A stretch of DNA of 64,000 bases, from assembly GCF_001705435.1 (NCBI RefSeq), contig NZ_MDEN01000064.1:124001-188000 (forward strand). Reading direction: 5' to 3'. The position numbers were made by a program, and so were the translations under genes. This stretch comes from Pseudomonas graminis. GTDB lineage: Bacteria > Pseudomonadota > Gammaproteobacteria > Pseudomonadales > Pseudomonadaceae. Positions 1-9,287 of the stretch are shown one piece after another. The notes under the pieces are model-generated. The model did not search any database. It had not been told where the DNA came from and saw only the letters and a program-made list of their open reading frames with translations. Within the stretch, counting starts at the first letter, position 1; the number at the start of each line of letters is the position of its first letter.

Positions 1-481
1 CCTTGTCCATGGAACTTGAGATCAACATGCCGTCGCCCTTGACCGTATCGACCCGCTCCCCGTCCAGAAGCTTCTGCTCGACCAACTGCTGAAACCGCTC
101 CAGGTCCAGGTCATAGACCACCAGTTCGTCGGCGCCGTTCTCGTTATCCATCAGGTCGAAACCGGCGATGACGTAATTGCCGCCGTATTTGTCAGGCAGC
201 GCGGCGGACACGTACCAGCGACTGCCGTGCCGCGACACGGTGAAGGCGTACTCGTCACGGTTCTTACGATCGCCTTTGCGGTAGCTGACCGCTTTGTAAC
301 GGTCGGGGCCGGCGCGGCTGATTTCCAGTTCGAGCGGCTCGCCCCAGGCATTTTTGCTGCTCCAGGTGCCGAGCAATCTGGGCGGGGCGGTGTTGCTGAC
401 CGGAATCGGGTCCTTGAACGTCACCAGGCATCCGCTCAACAGCGCGAACGACAGGGCGAGCAATACGCGCCAGACTTTCAT
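1..481 (-). CDS. Lipoprotein, 3' end cut by the window edge
   Basis: The reading frame is open from the ATG at 481 to the left edge (160 codons), so the C-terminus is missing. It begins MKVWRVLLALSFALLSGC, a short positively charged start, a hydrophobic stretch and a lipobox LLSGC with the acylated Cys at residue 18, so the protein should be an exported lipoprotein. The remainder is a mixed beta-rich sequence (LGTWSSKNAWGEPLELEIS, later DELVVYDLDLERFQQLVEQK) with no motif I recognise. It lies just downstream of the TetR gene on the same strand (18 bases), and in P. aeruginosa the corresponding position next to lysS and a TetR gene is, as I recall, also a lipoprotein. Function unknown. Confidence 0.85.
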   Translation of the reverse strand, partial: MKVWRVLLALSFALLSGCLVTFKDPIPVSNTAPPRLLGTWSSKNAWGEPLELEISRAGPDRYKAVSYRKGDRKNRDEYAFTVSRHGSRWYVSAALPDKYGGNYVIAGFDLMDNENGADELVVYDLDLERFQQLVEQKLLDGERVDTVKGDGMLISSSMDK

Positions 482-499
482 CAGGTTCTCCTTGAGGTA

Positions 500-1231
500 T
501 CAGCCAGCCATCGGCTTGGCAGTGCCCAGTACCAGATGCATCTGGCGAGTAAGAATAGCGAGCATTTCTTCGTCTGCGCCGGGGCGGGGCCCGTTGAGCA
601 GCCCCTGATATTCCATCCGGCAGATGAGCCCCGTCAACACTTGGGCATCCAGCTGCGGCTGAACCGAGCCCATGACCTCAAGAAACTGGGCGCTGCCCTG
701 CAACAGAATCTGCTGGTGGGCACTCACCAATGGTGCCAGACGCGGGTTGATCAGCGCTTCGAGATGAAAGGCGTGCTCGGCAATGAGCTGGTCACGACGG
801 GTCAGCAGTTGATGGCGCACGTACTCCATGGTCATTCGTGCGATCTCATCGGCCAGCCGGGCGCGGGCATCGGCGCTGCCGTCATTGCGTGCGACCATCT
901 CGCGCAGCAGCGCCTCGGTGTTGGTCCACAGCTTGGCCATGTACGCCGCGCTGCGTTCGACGTATTGCGCGAAGGCATCGGTGAGCAGGTCATCGATGTC
1001 CTTGAAGTAGTAGGTGGTGGCGGAGAGCGGCACTTGCGCTTCGGCAGCGATTGCGCGATGACGCACGGCCCGAACGCCGTCACGAATGAGGACGCGCATG
1101 GCCGCATCGAGGATCTGTTGCCTACGCTGTTCACTTCCCTGTCGACTCGCCTTGCGGCCCTGGTACTGAACACTCTGTGCGACTGCCGTGGCCAGGCCAG
1201 CGGCTCCCTTTTGAGCGATCGTGCGGTTCAC
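500..1231 (-). CDS. TetR-family transcriptional regulator
   Basis: This 243-residue protein has a typical TetR DNA-binding N-terminal domain: after a basic leader (residues 1-32) comes RRQQILDAAMRVLIRDGVRAVRHRAIA and the signature LSATTYYFKDIDDLLTDAF at roughly residues 37-90. The C-terminal ligand domain is all-helical and unassigned. The long basic N-terminal extension ahead of the helix-turn-helix is unusual but in frame and begins at an ATG. It lies 18 bases upstream of the lipoprotein gene on the same strand, so the two are probably co-transcribed, and it may regulate that lipoprotein or itself. The lysS terminator sits directly upstream, so its promoter must lie in the short stretch 1232-1302. 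The ligand is unknown. Confidence 0.93.
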   Translation of the reverse strand: MNRTIAQKGAAGLATAVAQSVQYQGRKASRQGSEQRRQQILDAAMRVLIRDGVRAVRHRAIAAEAQVPLSATTYYFKDIDDLLTDAFAQYVERSAAYMAKLWTNTEALLREMVARNDGSADARARLADEIARMTMEYVRHQLLTRRDQLIAEHAFHLEALINPRLAPLVSAHQQILLQGSAQFLEVMGSVQPQLDAQVLTGLICRMEYQGLLNGPRPGADEEMLAILTRQMHLVLGTAKPMAG

Positions 1232-1302
1232 AACTGGATTTCCTTTTCATTGAGTAGCAGGCGCGGTGTCTGCAGCAGCGTGGCCTGCGTGACTTTACAG
1301 AC

Positions 1303-1331
1303 AAAAAAAAGCCGCCCTGCGCAGGCGGCTT
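1303..1331 (-). terminator. Rho-independent terminator of lysS
   Basis: AAGCCGCC (1309-1316), a 7-base loop and GGCGGCTT (1324-1331) form a perfect 8-bp stem; in the minus direction it is followed by eight T residues (1310-1303). It lies 10 bases past the lysS stop codon and separates lysS from the tetR gene. Confidence 0.9.
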
Positions 1332-1341
1332 GTTTTGACGC

Positions 1342-2844
1342 TTAGGCTTGCGGCCGCATGTGCGGGAACAGGATGACGTCTCGTATGGACGGCGAGTTGG
1401 TCAGCAGCATGACCAGACGGTCGATGCCGATGCCCTCGCCCGCTGTTGGCGGCATGCCGTATTCCAGCGCCCGGACGAAGTCTGCGTCGTAGTGCATGGC
1501 TTCATCATCGCCCGCGTCCTTGTCCGCCACCTGCGCCATGAAGCGCTCGGCCTGGTCTTCCGCGTCGTTCAACTCGGAATAGGCGTTGGCGATTTCACGG
1601 CCGCCAATGAACAGCTCGAAGCGGTCGGTGACGTTGGGGTTGTCATCGTTGCGACGGGCCAGCGGCGACACTTCGAACGGGTACTGGGTGATGAAGTGCG
1701 GCTGCTCCAGCTTGTGCTCGACCAGCTCTTCGAAAATCATCACCTGCAGCTTGCCCAGACCTTCGAAACCCAGCACCTTGGCGCCGGCTTTCTTGGCGAT
1801 GGCGCGGGCCTTGTCGATGTCGTTCAGGTCATCGGCGGTCAGCTCGGGGTTGTACTTGAGGATCGAGTCGAACACCGACAGACGCGCAAACGGCTCGCCG
1901 AAGTGGAACACCTTGTCGCCGTACGGCACGTCGGTGCTACCGAGCACCAGTTGGGCCAGCTCGCGGAACAGCTCCTCGGTCAGGTCCATGTTGTCTTCGT
2001 AGTCCGCGTACGCCTGATAGAACTCAAGCATCGTGAACTCGGGGTTGTGACGGGTCGAGACGCCTTCGTTACGGAAGTTGCGATTGATCTCAAACACCTT
2101 CTCGAACCCGCCAACCACCAGACGCTTGAGGTACAGCTCAGGCGCGATACGCAGGAACATTTCCAGGTCCAGCGCGTTGTGGTGCGTCTCGAACGGCTTG
2201 GCCGCAGCGCCACCGGGAATGGTCTGCAGCATCGGCGTTTCGACTTCGAGGAAGTCGCGCTGCATCAGGAAGCTGCGGATGTGGGCAATGACTTTCGAGC
2301 GAACGCGGAAGGTTTCACGCACGTCATCGTTAACGATCAGGTCGACGTAACGCTGGCGATAACGCTGCTCGGTATCGACCAGGCCATGGTGCTTGTCGGG
2401 CAGCGGACGCAAGGATTTGGTCAGCAGCCGCACGTTCGTCATTTCGACATACAGGTCGCCCTTGCCGGAACGGGCCAGGGTGCCTTCGGCTGCGATGATG
2501 TCGCCCATGTCCCAGGTTTTCACCGAGGCTAGGGTTTCTTCCGGCAGGGTCTTGCGGTTGACATAGACCTGGATGCGACCGGTCATGTCCTGAATCACCA
2601 TGAACGAGCCACGGTTGAGCATGATGCGCCCGGCAACCTTGACCGGAATCGCCGCTTCAGCCAGCTCTTCCTTGGTCTTGTCCGCGTACTGTTTCTGCAG
2701 GTCGTTGCAGTAGTTTTCGCGACGGAAGTCGTTCGGGAAGGCATTGCCCTTGGCGCGCTCGGCCGCAAGTTTTTCCTTGCGCAGGGCGATCAGGCTGTTT
2801 TCTTCCTGTTGCTGGGCTTGCGGGTCGAGTTGTTGGTCGCTCAT
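1342..2844 (-). CDS. lysS: Lysine--tRNA ligase, class II
   Basis: Charges tRNA-Lys with lysine in the cytoplasm. The 500-residue sequence begins MSDQQLDPQAQQQEEN, has an N-terminal OB-fold anticodon domain (residues about 55-145), and carries the class II catalytic motifs: motif 2 in FRNEGVSTRHNPEFTMLEFY and motif 3 in GEGIGIDRLVMLLTNSPSIR near the C-terminus. I chose the ATG at 2844 because the family starts MSDQQ; an in-frame ATG at 2862 would add six residues. prfB lies 114 bases upstream on the same strand, the common prfB-lysS operon arrangement, so lysS is probably transcribed from the prfB promoter. A strong terminator follows. Confidence 0.97.
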   Translation of the reverse strand: MSDQQLDPQAQQQEENSLIALRKEKLAAERAKGNAFPNDFRRENYCNDLQKQYADKTKEELAEAAIPVKVAGRIMLNRGSFMVIQDMTGRIQVYVNRKTLPEETLASVKTWDMGDIIAAEGTLARSGKGDLYVEMTNVRLLTKSLRPLPDKHHGLVDTEQRYRQRYVDLIVNDDVRETFRVRSKVIAHIRSFLMQRDFLEVETPMLQTIPGGAAAKPFETHHNALDLEMFLRIAPELYLKRLVVGGFEKVFEINRNFRNEGVSTRHNPEFTMLEFYQAYADYEDNMDLTEELFRELAQLVLGSTDVPYGDKVFHFGEPFARLSVFDSILKYNPELTADDLNDIDKARAIAKKAGAKVLGFEGLGKLQVMIFEELVEHKLEQPHFITQYPFEVSPLARRNDDNPNVTDRFELFIGGREIANAYSELNDAEDQAERFMAQVADKDAGDDEAMHYDADFVRALEYGMPPTAGEGIGIDRLVMLLTNSPSIRDVILFPHMRPQA

Positions 2845-2958
2845 GTCTTGATTATCCATCACAGGTTCGTGGCCCTTCGTCTGGCCGGGAAGCGCGACGA
2901 AGGATCGCGGGCGGCGACGTCATGATGACGCGCCCTACCCGCAACAGTGGTGTGGCGA

Positions 2959-4054
2959 TTACAGGCCCTGTTTGAGGCTCGCGATCAGGTATTCGTCGAT
3001 GTCGCCATCGAGCACCTTGTCGCAATCGCTGCGTTCGACGCTGGTGCGCAGGTCTTTGATGCGCGAGGCATCGAGTACGTACGAACGGATCTGGTGACCC
3101 CAGCCGATATCCGACTTGGTGTCTTCCAGCGCTTGCGAGGCCGCGTTGCGCTTCTGCACTTCCTGCTCGTACAAGCGCGCCCGCAGCATCTTCATCGCGG
3201 TGTCTTTGTTGGCATGCTGGGAACGTTCGTTCTGGCAACTGACCACGGTGTTGGTCGGCACGTGGGTAATCCGGACCGCCGAGTCGGTGGTGTTGACGTG
3301 CTGACCACCGGCGCCCGAGGAGCGGTAGGTGTCGATACGCAGGTCAGACGGGTTGATGTCGATTTCGATGTTGTCATCGATTTCCGGCGACACGAACACG
3401 GCCGAGAACGAGGTGTGACGGCGGTTGCCGGAATCGAACGGGCTTTTGCGGACCAGACGGTGGACGCCGATTTCGGTGCGCAGCCAGCCGAATGCGTACT
3501 CGCCCTTGATGTGCACCGTGGCGCCTTTGATACCGGCGACTTCACCGGCCGACAGCTCCATGATGGTCGCGTCGAAGCCGCGCTTGTCGGCCCAGCGCAG
3601 GTACATGCGCAACAGGATGTTCGCCCAGTCCTGGGCTTCGGTGCCGCCGGAACCGGCCTGGATGTCCAGGTAGGCGTTGTTCTGGTCCATCTCGCCGCTG
3701 AACATGCGACGGAATTCCAGTTTTTCCAGCGCCTCACGCAGGCGCTCGACTTCAGCGGCAACGTCGTCGACGGCGGCCTGGTCTTCTTCTTCGGCGGACA
3801 TCAGCAACAGGTCCTTGGCGTCCACCAGGCCGGTGCTCATTTCGTCGAGGGTGTCGACGATCTGCGCCAGCAGCGAACGCTCGCGGCCCAGTTCCTGGGC
3901 GTACGACGGGTTGTTCCAGACGTTTGGATCTTCGAGCTCGCGGTTAACTTCGGTCAGACGATCATGTTTGTGATCGTAGTCAAAGATACCCCCGAATGGT
4001 TTCGGAGCGCTCGGACAGGTCCTTGATGCTGTTTAGGATCGGGTTGATTTCCAT
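2959..4054 (-). CDS. prfB: Peptide chain release factor 2 (programmed +1 frameshift)
   Basis: RF2 recognises UGA and UAA and triggers peptidyl-tRNA hydrolysis. Translation starts at the ATG at 4054 (MEINPILNSIKDLSERSETIRGYL), meets an in-frame UGA as codon 25 (3982-3980), and must slip +1 at CTT to continue DYDHKHDRLTEVN to the TAA at 2961-2959. The joined product is 24 + 340 = 364 residues, the normal RF2 length. The catalytic GGQ loop is in RSSGAGGQHVNTTDSAVR and the stop-codon-reading SPF tripeptide is in RLVRKSPFDSGNRR. The frameshift lets RF2 sense its own level. It forms an operon with lysS downstream. An automatic call starting at an internal ATG (3840) would give a truncated 293-residue protein. 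Confidence 0.97.
3979..3993 (-). promoter_or_regulatory. prfB programmed +1 frameshift site
   Basis: Read on the minus strand the site is GGGGGTATCTTTGAC: a G-rich Shine-Dalgarno-like element, three bases, then the slippery CTT followed by in-frame TGA and C. This matches the canonical prfB site known from E. coli. Low RF2 makes the ribosome pause at UGA and slip +1, restoring RF2 synthesis. Confidence 0.95.
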
Positions 4055-4093
4055 GGTAGGCAGCACTCGCAGGCGATTTTCACAAAGCCGGCG

Positions 4094-4099
4094 AGTATA
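4094..4099 (-). promoter_or_regulatory. Possible -10 box for prfB-lysS
   Basis: On the minus strand TATACT occurs 40 bases upstream of the prfB ATG. No convincing -35 hexamer is visible at 16-18 bases, so this is only a candidate. Confidence 0.35.
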
Positions 4100-4213
4100 A
4101 CGCAGGCAAACCCGGGATGGCAGTCCGTTGGGCAGGGGTGCGCCGCGTTCGTTGTTGTTGCCAAGGACCCGACCCGGTTACGGCCAGAGCGCGCAGGAAT
4201 GCGAATCCTCGCC

Positions 4214-5218
4214 CTACCCCACCGCCACCTGATTGCGACCATTGTGCTTAGCCGCATACAGCCCCTGATCCGCACTTTGAATCAACTGGCGACTGTGGCT
4301 GCCCACTTGCGGGACGACAGTGGCCAGACCAATGCTGACCGTCAGGCTGGAGCCCTGGGTCGGGGCGACGTGGGGGATGTTCATGCCGGCGATGGTCTGA
4401 CGCAGTTTTTCAGCCAGCAAACGCGCGCCGCCCGGGGAGGTGCTGGGCAGCACCAGCGCAAATTCTTCGCCACCGTAACGCGCCGGCAGGTCGGAAGGAC
4501 GGCTGGAGTTGGCGCGGATGGCTTTGGCGACCTGACGCAATGCCTCGTCACCTTCGAGATGGCCGAAGGCGTCGTTGTAAGCCTTGAAGTAATCGACGTC
4601 GATCATCAACAGCGAGATCTGGGTCTGCTCCCGGGTGGAACGGCGCCATTCCAGTTCCAGGTACTCGTCGAAGTGGCGCCGATTGGACAGGCCGGTCAAG
4701 CCGTCGGAGTTCATCAGCCGTTGCAGCACCAGGTTGGTGTCCAGCAGCTGTTGCTGACTGACCCGCAACGCACGATAGGCTTCGTCGCGCTGCAGCAGCG
4801 TCATGTAGGAGCGCGAGTGGTAGCGAATGCGCGCCACCAGTTCGATGTTGTCCGGCAGTTTGACGAGATAATCGTTGGCGCCAGCGGCAAAGGCGGCGCT
4901 TTTGATCAGCGGGTCTTCCTTGGTCGAGAGCACAATGATCGGAATGTCACGGGTCTTCGGATTGGCGCGGTACTCACGCACCAGTGTCAGGCCGTCCAGG
5001 CCGGGCATGACCAGGTCCTGAAGAATCACGGTCGGCTTGATGAGGATCGCTTGGGCTATCGCCTGATGCGGGTCTGCGCAGAAATGGAAGTCGATATTGT
5101 CTTCGTGCGCCAGCCCGCGGCGGACAGCCTCGCCGATCATGGCCTGATCGTCGACCAGCAGCACCATCGCAGCGTTTTCATCCGTGGCGTTCAGATCGTC
5201 CAGTTGCAAATCATGCAT
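4214..5218 (-). CDS. wspR: WspR diguanylate cyclase response regulator
   Basis: Output protein of the Wsp surface-sensing pathway: when phosphorylated by WspE it makes cyclic-di-GMP and promotes biofilm exopolysaccharide. The receiver domain (residues 18-135) has the acidic pair VDD and phospho-acceptor Asp68 in ILQDLVMPGLDG. A coiled linker (about 140-170) leads to the GGDEF domain with active site GGEEF at 249-253 and inhibitory I-site RPSD at 240-243, so it should be both active and product-inhibited. I chose the ATG at 5218 because AGGAG lies 7 bases upstream; a GTG at 5236 is the alternative. It lies 45 bases after wspF. Confidence 0.96.
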   Translation of the reverse strand: MHDLQLDDLNATDENAAMVLLVDDQAMIGEAVRRGLAHEDNIDFHFCADPHQAIAQAILIKPTVILQDLVMPGLDGLTLVREYRANPKTRDIPIIVLSTKEDPLIKSAAFAAGANDYLVKLPDNIELVARIRYHSRSYMTLLQRDEAYRALRVSQQQLLDTNLVLQRLMNSDGLTGLSNRRHFDEYLELEWRRSTREQTQISLLMIDVDYFKAYNDAFGHLEGDEALRQVAKAIRANSSRPSDLPARYGGEEFALVLPSTSPGGARLLAEKLRQTIAGMNIPHVAPTQGSSLTVSIGLATVVPQVGSHSRQLIQSADQGLYAAKHNGRNQVAVG

Positions 5219-5263
5219 GCGGGGTCTCCTGGTCACAGGCGGGCTGTGAAATCACCTGGAAAT

Positions 5264-6274
5264 TCATTGGGTGAATACCTCCTTCAAGCGAGGTGCGATC
5301 GAGTCCAGTGAGCGAATTTCCATGGCGGCGTCGATCGCCGCAGCCGCTTTAGGCATGCCGTACACCGCACAGCTTTCCTGATTCTGGGCGATGGTGAGAA
5401 AGCCTCGCTGACGCATCAGCTTGAGTCCCTGCGCACCATCACGGCCCATGCCGGTCAACAAAACACCCACTGCGTCACCATTCCAATAGCTGGCCACACT
5501 TTCGAAAAACACGTCGATGGAGGGCCTGTAAATTTCGTTAACCGGCTCTGCGGTGTACGCCAGCGTGCCGTTCCTGAGCAGACGAATATGGTGGTTGGTG
5601 CCCGCCAGCAGCACCGTGCCCACTTGCGGCGGCTCGCCATCGCGCGCCAGCCTGACCTCAAGCCCCGAAGAGCCGCTCAGCCATTGCGCCATCCCTTCGG
5701 CGAATACCTGATCCACGTGCTGCACCAGCACGATGGCGGCCGGAAAGTCATTCGGCAGCGCCTTGAGCAGTATTTCCAGCGCGGCGGGCCCGCCAGCCGA
5801 TGAGCCGATCGCGATCAACCGCTGACGCTGTGCCGACTCGCGCAGCGGGGGCGGCACGGGGCGCACCCGCGTGTCCCGCTCGCCAATGAGCCAGCCTATA
5901 TTAAGTATCTTGCGCAACAAAGGCGCGGCGGCATCCCTGGGGTTGCCGGCCCCCAGCGCAGGCGTGTCGACCACGTCCAGCGCGCCATGGCCCATGGCTT
6001 CGAACACCCGATGCACATTCTGCTCGCGATCCACGGTGACGATGACGATGGCACACGGCGTCGCCGCCATAATACGTCGAGTCGCCTCCACGCCGTCCAT
6101 CACCGGCATGATCAGGTCCATCAGTATCAGATCGGGCTTTTGCTGGACGCAACGCTCGACAGCCTCGGCGCCGTTACTGGCCACCCAGACAATCTGGTGC
6201 GCCGGCTCGAAAGCCAGCGCGCGACGCAGCGCCTCCACCGCCATGGGCATGTCGTTGACGATGGCGATCTTCAT
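5264..6274 (-). CDS. wspF: WspF, CheB-type methylesterase
   Basis: Removes methyl groups from WspA and so dampens the pathway; loss-of-function mutations give the wrinkly-spreader phenotype in P. fluorescens. The receiver domain has phospho-acceptor Asp53 in LILMDLIMPVMDG. The C-terminal esterase domain shows the complete catalytic triad: Ser in AIGSSAGGP, His in LVQHVDQ and Asp in TGMGRDGAQG. Length 336 residues matches the family, so the gene looks intact. Its ATG overlaps the wspE stop by four bases (ATGA), meaning translational coupling. Confidence 0.96.
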   Translation of the reverse strand: MKIAIVNDMPMAVEALRRALAFEPAHQIVWVASNGAEAVERCVQQKPDLILMDLIMPVMDGVEATRRIMAATPCAIVIVTVDREQNVHRVFEAMGHGALDVVDTPALGAGNPRDAAAPLLRKILNIGWLIGERDTRVRPVPPPLRESAQRQRLIAIGSSAGGPAALEILLKALPNDFPAAIVLVQHVDQVFAEGMAQWLSGSSGLEVRLARDGEPPQVGTVLLAGTNHHIRLLRNGTLAYTAEPVNEIYRPSIDVFFESVASYWNGDAVGVLLTGMGRDGAQGLKLMRQRGFLTIAQNQESCAVYGMPKAAAAIDAAMEIRSLDSIAPRLKEVFTQ

Positions 6275-8607
6275 CCCTGCGCATCTCCTATCAACTCAAC
6301 GACCGCATCGAGCAACGCGTCGTCGTGGAAACTGGCCTTGGCCAGATAGTAATCGGCGCCGGCGTCCAGGCCGCGACGGCGATCTTCTTCACGGTCCTTG
6401 TACGACACCACCATCACCGGCAGCGATTGCAGGCGGCTGTCGCGACGCACCAGCGTCACCAGCTCGATGCCGTCCATACGCGGCATGTCAATGTCGGTGA
6501 TGAGGAGGTCGAAATCCTCACCGCGCAGGGCGTTCCAGCCGTCCATGCCGTCCACGGCCACCGCCACTTCATAGCCACGACTGAGCAACAGTTTGCGTTC
6601 CAGTTCGCGCACGGTCAGGGAGTCATCGACCACCAGCACGCGCTTGCGCACCCGTGCGTCAGCCTGACGACTGCGCCGGTCGATGCGTTCCAGGCGTCCG
6701 GTATTGAGCAGTTTCTCCACCGAACGCAGCATGTCTTCAACGTCGATGATCAGCACCGCCGAGCCGTCGTCGAGCAACGCGCCGGCGGAGATGTCCTGAA
6801 CCTTGCCCAGGCGCGGATCCAGCGGCAACACCACCAGGGTGCGTTCGCCGATGAAACGCTCCACGGCAACCCCATACACCGCATCGCGCTCGCGAATCAC
6901 CACCACTTTGAGCACGTCTTCACTGTGCTGGCTGGCCGGACGGTTGAGCAGCTGAGTGGCGGCTACCAGCCCTACGTGGCGCTCTTCATGCCAGAAATGC
7001 TGACGCCCTTCCAGCTGCACGATTTCGTCGGCGCGCACGTCACGCATGCGCTCGATGTGCGCCAGCGGAAAGGCATACGCTTCGCCGCCGACGTCCACCA
7101 CCAGACTGCGCACCACCGACAGGGTCAGCGGCACTTCGAGATGGAAACGGCTGCCCTTCCCCGCGCGCTGGTCCAGTTCGACGCCGCCACGCAGCTGCCG
7201 GACCATGTGCTGAACCGCATCCAGACCGACGCCTCGACCGGACACTTCAGTGACTTTGTCGCGCATGCTGAACCCGGGCAGGAACAGGAAGCTCAGCAGT
7301 TCCTCCTCGCTCAACTGCGCAGCGGTTTCGGCGGGCGAGAGTTTGCGATCGATGATGCTTTGGCGCAGACGCTCAAGATCCACCCCGGCGCCGTCGTCGA
7401 TCAGCTCGACCACCAGCAAACCGGCCTGGTGAGAGGCCTTCAGCTTAATCAGCCCCTCGGCTGGCTTACCGATGGCGACGCGCTGCTCGGGCAGCTCGAT
7501 GCCATGGTCGACGGCGTTGCGCAGCAAGTGGGTCAATGGCGCTTCAAGTTTTTCCAGCACGTCGCGATCGACCTGAGTCTTTTCGCCGTCGATCTCAAGC
7601 CGCACCTGCTTGCCCAGCGAGCGGCCCAGATCACGGACCATGCGCGCCTGCCCCGCCAGCACGTCGGCAAACGGTCGCATGCGGCAGGCCAGCGCCGTGT
7701 CGTAGAGCAGTTGCGCGCGTTGCGAGGCCTGCCAGCCGAACTCGTCGAGGTCCGCCGTTTGTTGAATCAGCAAATGCTGCGCTTCGCCGAGCAGCCGCCG
7801 CGCTTCGTCCAGCGCCTTCTGCGCGTCGGGATCGGTGTTGGCGCCGAGCAAGGCTTCGAGACTGTCCAGCGCTCGGGTCGCACCGGTCTGGGTGCGTTTG
7901 ACCCGTTGCATCGCGGCCAGATACGGCTTCAGCCGTTGGGTCTCGACCAGCGACTTGCTCGACAGGTCCAGCAGGTTGTTCAAGCGTTCGGCGGTGACGC
8001 GCAGGACCCGTTCGCCGGTCTCGACCACACGTCGTTCACCGGGACCCTCCGTTTTGAGCGCAGGGTCCGGAACGGGTTCGACAGTGGAAGCTGCCAGCTC
8101 TTCAGCCGCCGAATCCTGCGCCGACTGAAGCGAGGTGACCAGCGACTGCGCGTTGGCCAGCAGGATGTCTTCGAGGGAAGGCAGCGCGGTCGGCACCAGC
8201 ATGGCTTTCATCGCCGGATCGTCGCTGACCATGTTGTTCATCAGCGCCACATAGCCGTCGACATCTGCCTGAGGCACGGTGGCGCCAGGCGTGGCGATGC
8301 GCATCAGCAAATCGGTGCCCATCAGCAGAGCGTCGATGTGCTCGGGCAGTAGGTGCAATCGCCCTTCCTGGGCACTGACCAGGCAATCTTCCATGACGTG
8401 GGAAACGCTGACGCCGGCGTTGACCCCGACAATACGCGCCGCGCCTTTCAGCGAATGGGCCGCGCGCATGCACGCTTCCAGTTGATCGGCCTGGGTCGGA
8501 TTGCGCTCAAGGGCCAACAGGCCTGCGCTCAACACGTGGGTCTGCGCTTCCGCCTCCAGGGTGAAGAGTTCGAACAGCGACGCATCGCGCATTTGATCGG
8601 GCGTCAT
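6271..8607 (-). CDS. wspE: WspE, hybrid CheA-type kinase/response regulator
   Basis: Histidine kinase that phosphorylates WspR and WspF. Domains in order: an HPt domain with phospho-acceptor His51 in MRAAHSLKGAARIVG; a low-complexity linker (about 150-200); dimerisation helices; a HATPase with N-box LLRNAVDHGIELPE and glycine boxes DDGAGVD and GRGVGLDA; a CheW-like domain; and a C-terminal receiver domain (from about 650) with VVDDS and acceptor Asp in LLITDIDMPRMDG. The 778-residue length and CheA-CheY fusion are standard for WspE. It overlaps wspD by four bases upstream and wspF by four bases downstream. Confidence 0.96.
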   Translation of the reverse strand: MTPDQMRDASLFELFTLEAEAQTHVLSAGLLALERNPTQADQLEACMRAAHSLKGAARIVGVNAGVSVSHVMEDCLVSAQEGRLHLLPEHIDALLMGTDLLMRIATPGATVPQADVDGYVALMNNMVSDDPAMKAMLVPTALPSLEDILLANAQSLVTSLQSAQDSAAEELAASTVEPVPDPALKTEGPGERRVVETGERVLRVTAERLNNLLDLSSKSLVETQRLKPYLAAMQRVKRTQTGATRALDSLEALLGANTDPDAQKALDEARRLLGEAQHLLIQQTADLDEFGWQASQRAQLLYDTALACRMRPFADVLAGQARMVRDLGRSLGKQVRLEIDGEKTQVDRDVLEKLEAPLTHLLRNAVDHGIELPEQRVAIGKPAEGLIKLKASHQAGLLVVELIDDGAGVDLERLRQSIIDRKLSPAETAAQLSEEELLSFLFLPGFSMRDKVTEVSGRGVGLDAVQHMVRQLRGGVELDQRAGKGSRFHLEVPLTLSVVRSLVVDVGGEAYAFPLAHIERMRDVRADEIVQLEGRQHFWHEERHVGLVAATQLLNRPASQHSEDVLKVVVIRERDAVYGVAVERFIGERTLVVLPLDPRLGKVQDISAGALLDDGSAVLIIDVEDMLRSVEKLLNTGRLERIDRRSRQADARVRKRVLVVDDSLTVRELERKLLLSRGYEVAVAVDGMDGWNALRGEDFDLLITDIDMPRMDGIELVTLVRRDSRLQSLPVMVVSYKDREEDRRRGLDAGADYYLAKASFHDDALLDAVVELIGDAQG

Positions 8608-9287
8608 GTCAGGCTCCGGTTCACAGCCGACAACAGGTGGTCTTCATCGAGCAGGCGCAAGCTGCGGTTTTTCCATTGCACGACCCCTCGGGTGAAGCGC
8701 GCGTTGCTGTTCTGCGTCGACGCCGAGGCACTGTCCAGCAGACGCGCCTCAATGGCATGAATGCCGTCGACTTCGTCCACCGGCACCACCACCGGACCGC
8801 CGTCTGCCGAAACGATCAGCATGCGCGGCAATGTTCGGGCGTCACCCACCGGCGCGACTGAAGGGTCCAGCCCGAGCAGTTCGACGAACGACAGGCACGC
8901 CACCAGGGCGCCGCGCACATTGGCAACCCCCAGCAAGGCGCGGGAACGCTGGTGCGGAAGGGAATGAATGGCTTGCACCGGCGACACTTCCACCAGACAC
9001 CGGGTCGGCAGACCGAGCCACTCTTCGCCCAGACGAAACACCACGGTCGAGCGGGTTTCGACGTCGACGGCCAGCGCATCGGTGTGCATCGACACGCGCT
9101 GCTCCTGCGCCAGCGAATAGCGGTCGAGCAAGCGCGTGGCTGCGGCCGAGTAGACGGAGCAGTTACGGCAATGAATATGATCGGCAAGCAGCGGACAGGA
9201 GCGGTCGCCATGGATGCCAATGCGGTTCCAGCAGTCGTCGATCGCCTCGGCGTCGTCGCTGACCAGCTCTGTGTGTACGCGACTCAT
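8604..9287 (-). CDS. wspD: WspD, CheW-like coupling protein with Cys-rich N-terminus
   Basis: Adaptor that joins WspA to the WspE kinase. The CheW-like domain occupies residues about 75-215 (VVFRLGEEWLGLPTRCLVEV, RGALVACLSFVELLGLDPS). The first 60 residues contain four cysteines in CWNRIGIHGDRSCPLLADHI and HCRNCSVY, a pattern that could bind a metal. The second CheW protein of the operon, WspB, lacks this region. It overlaps wspC and wspE by four bases on either side, which fixes its start and the operon order. Confidence 0.93.
   Translation of the reverse strand: MSRVHTELVSDDAEAIDDCWNRIGIHGDRSCPLLADHIHCRNCSVYSAAATRLLDRYSLAQEQRVSMHTDALAVDVETRSTVVFRLGEEWLGLPTRCLVEVSPVQAIHSLPHQRSRALLGVANVRGALVACLSFVELLGLDPSVAPVGDARTLPRMLIVSADGGPVVVPVDEVDGIHAIEARLLDSASASTQNSNARFTRGVVQWKNRSLRLLDEDHLLSAVNRSLT

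Noticed and set aside
227..1345. Long plus-strand ORF across tetR and the lipoprotein gene
   Set aside because: It is the mirror of real minus-strand genes in high-GC DNA; no domain and no ribosome-binding site.
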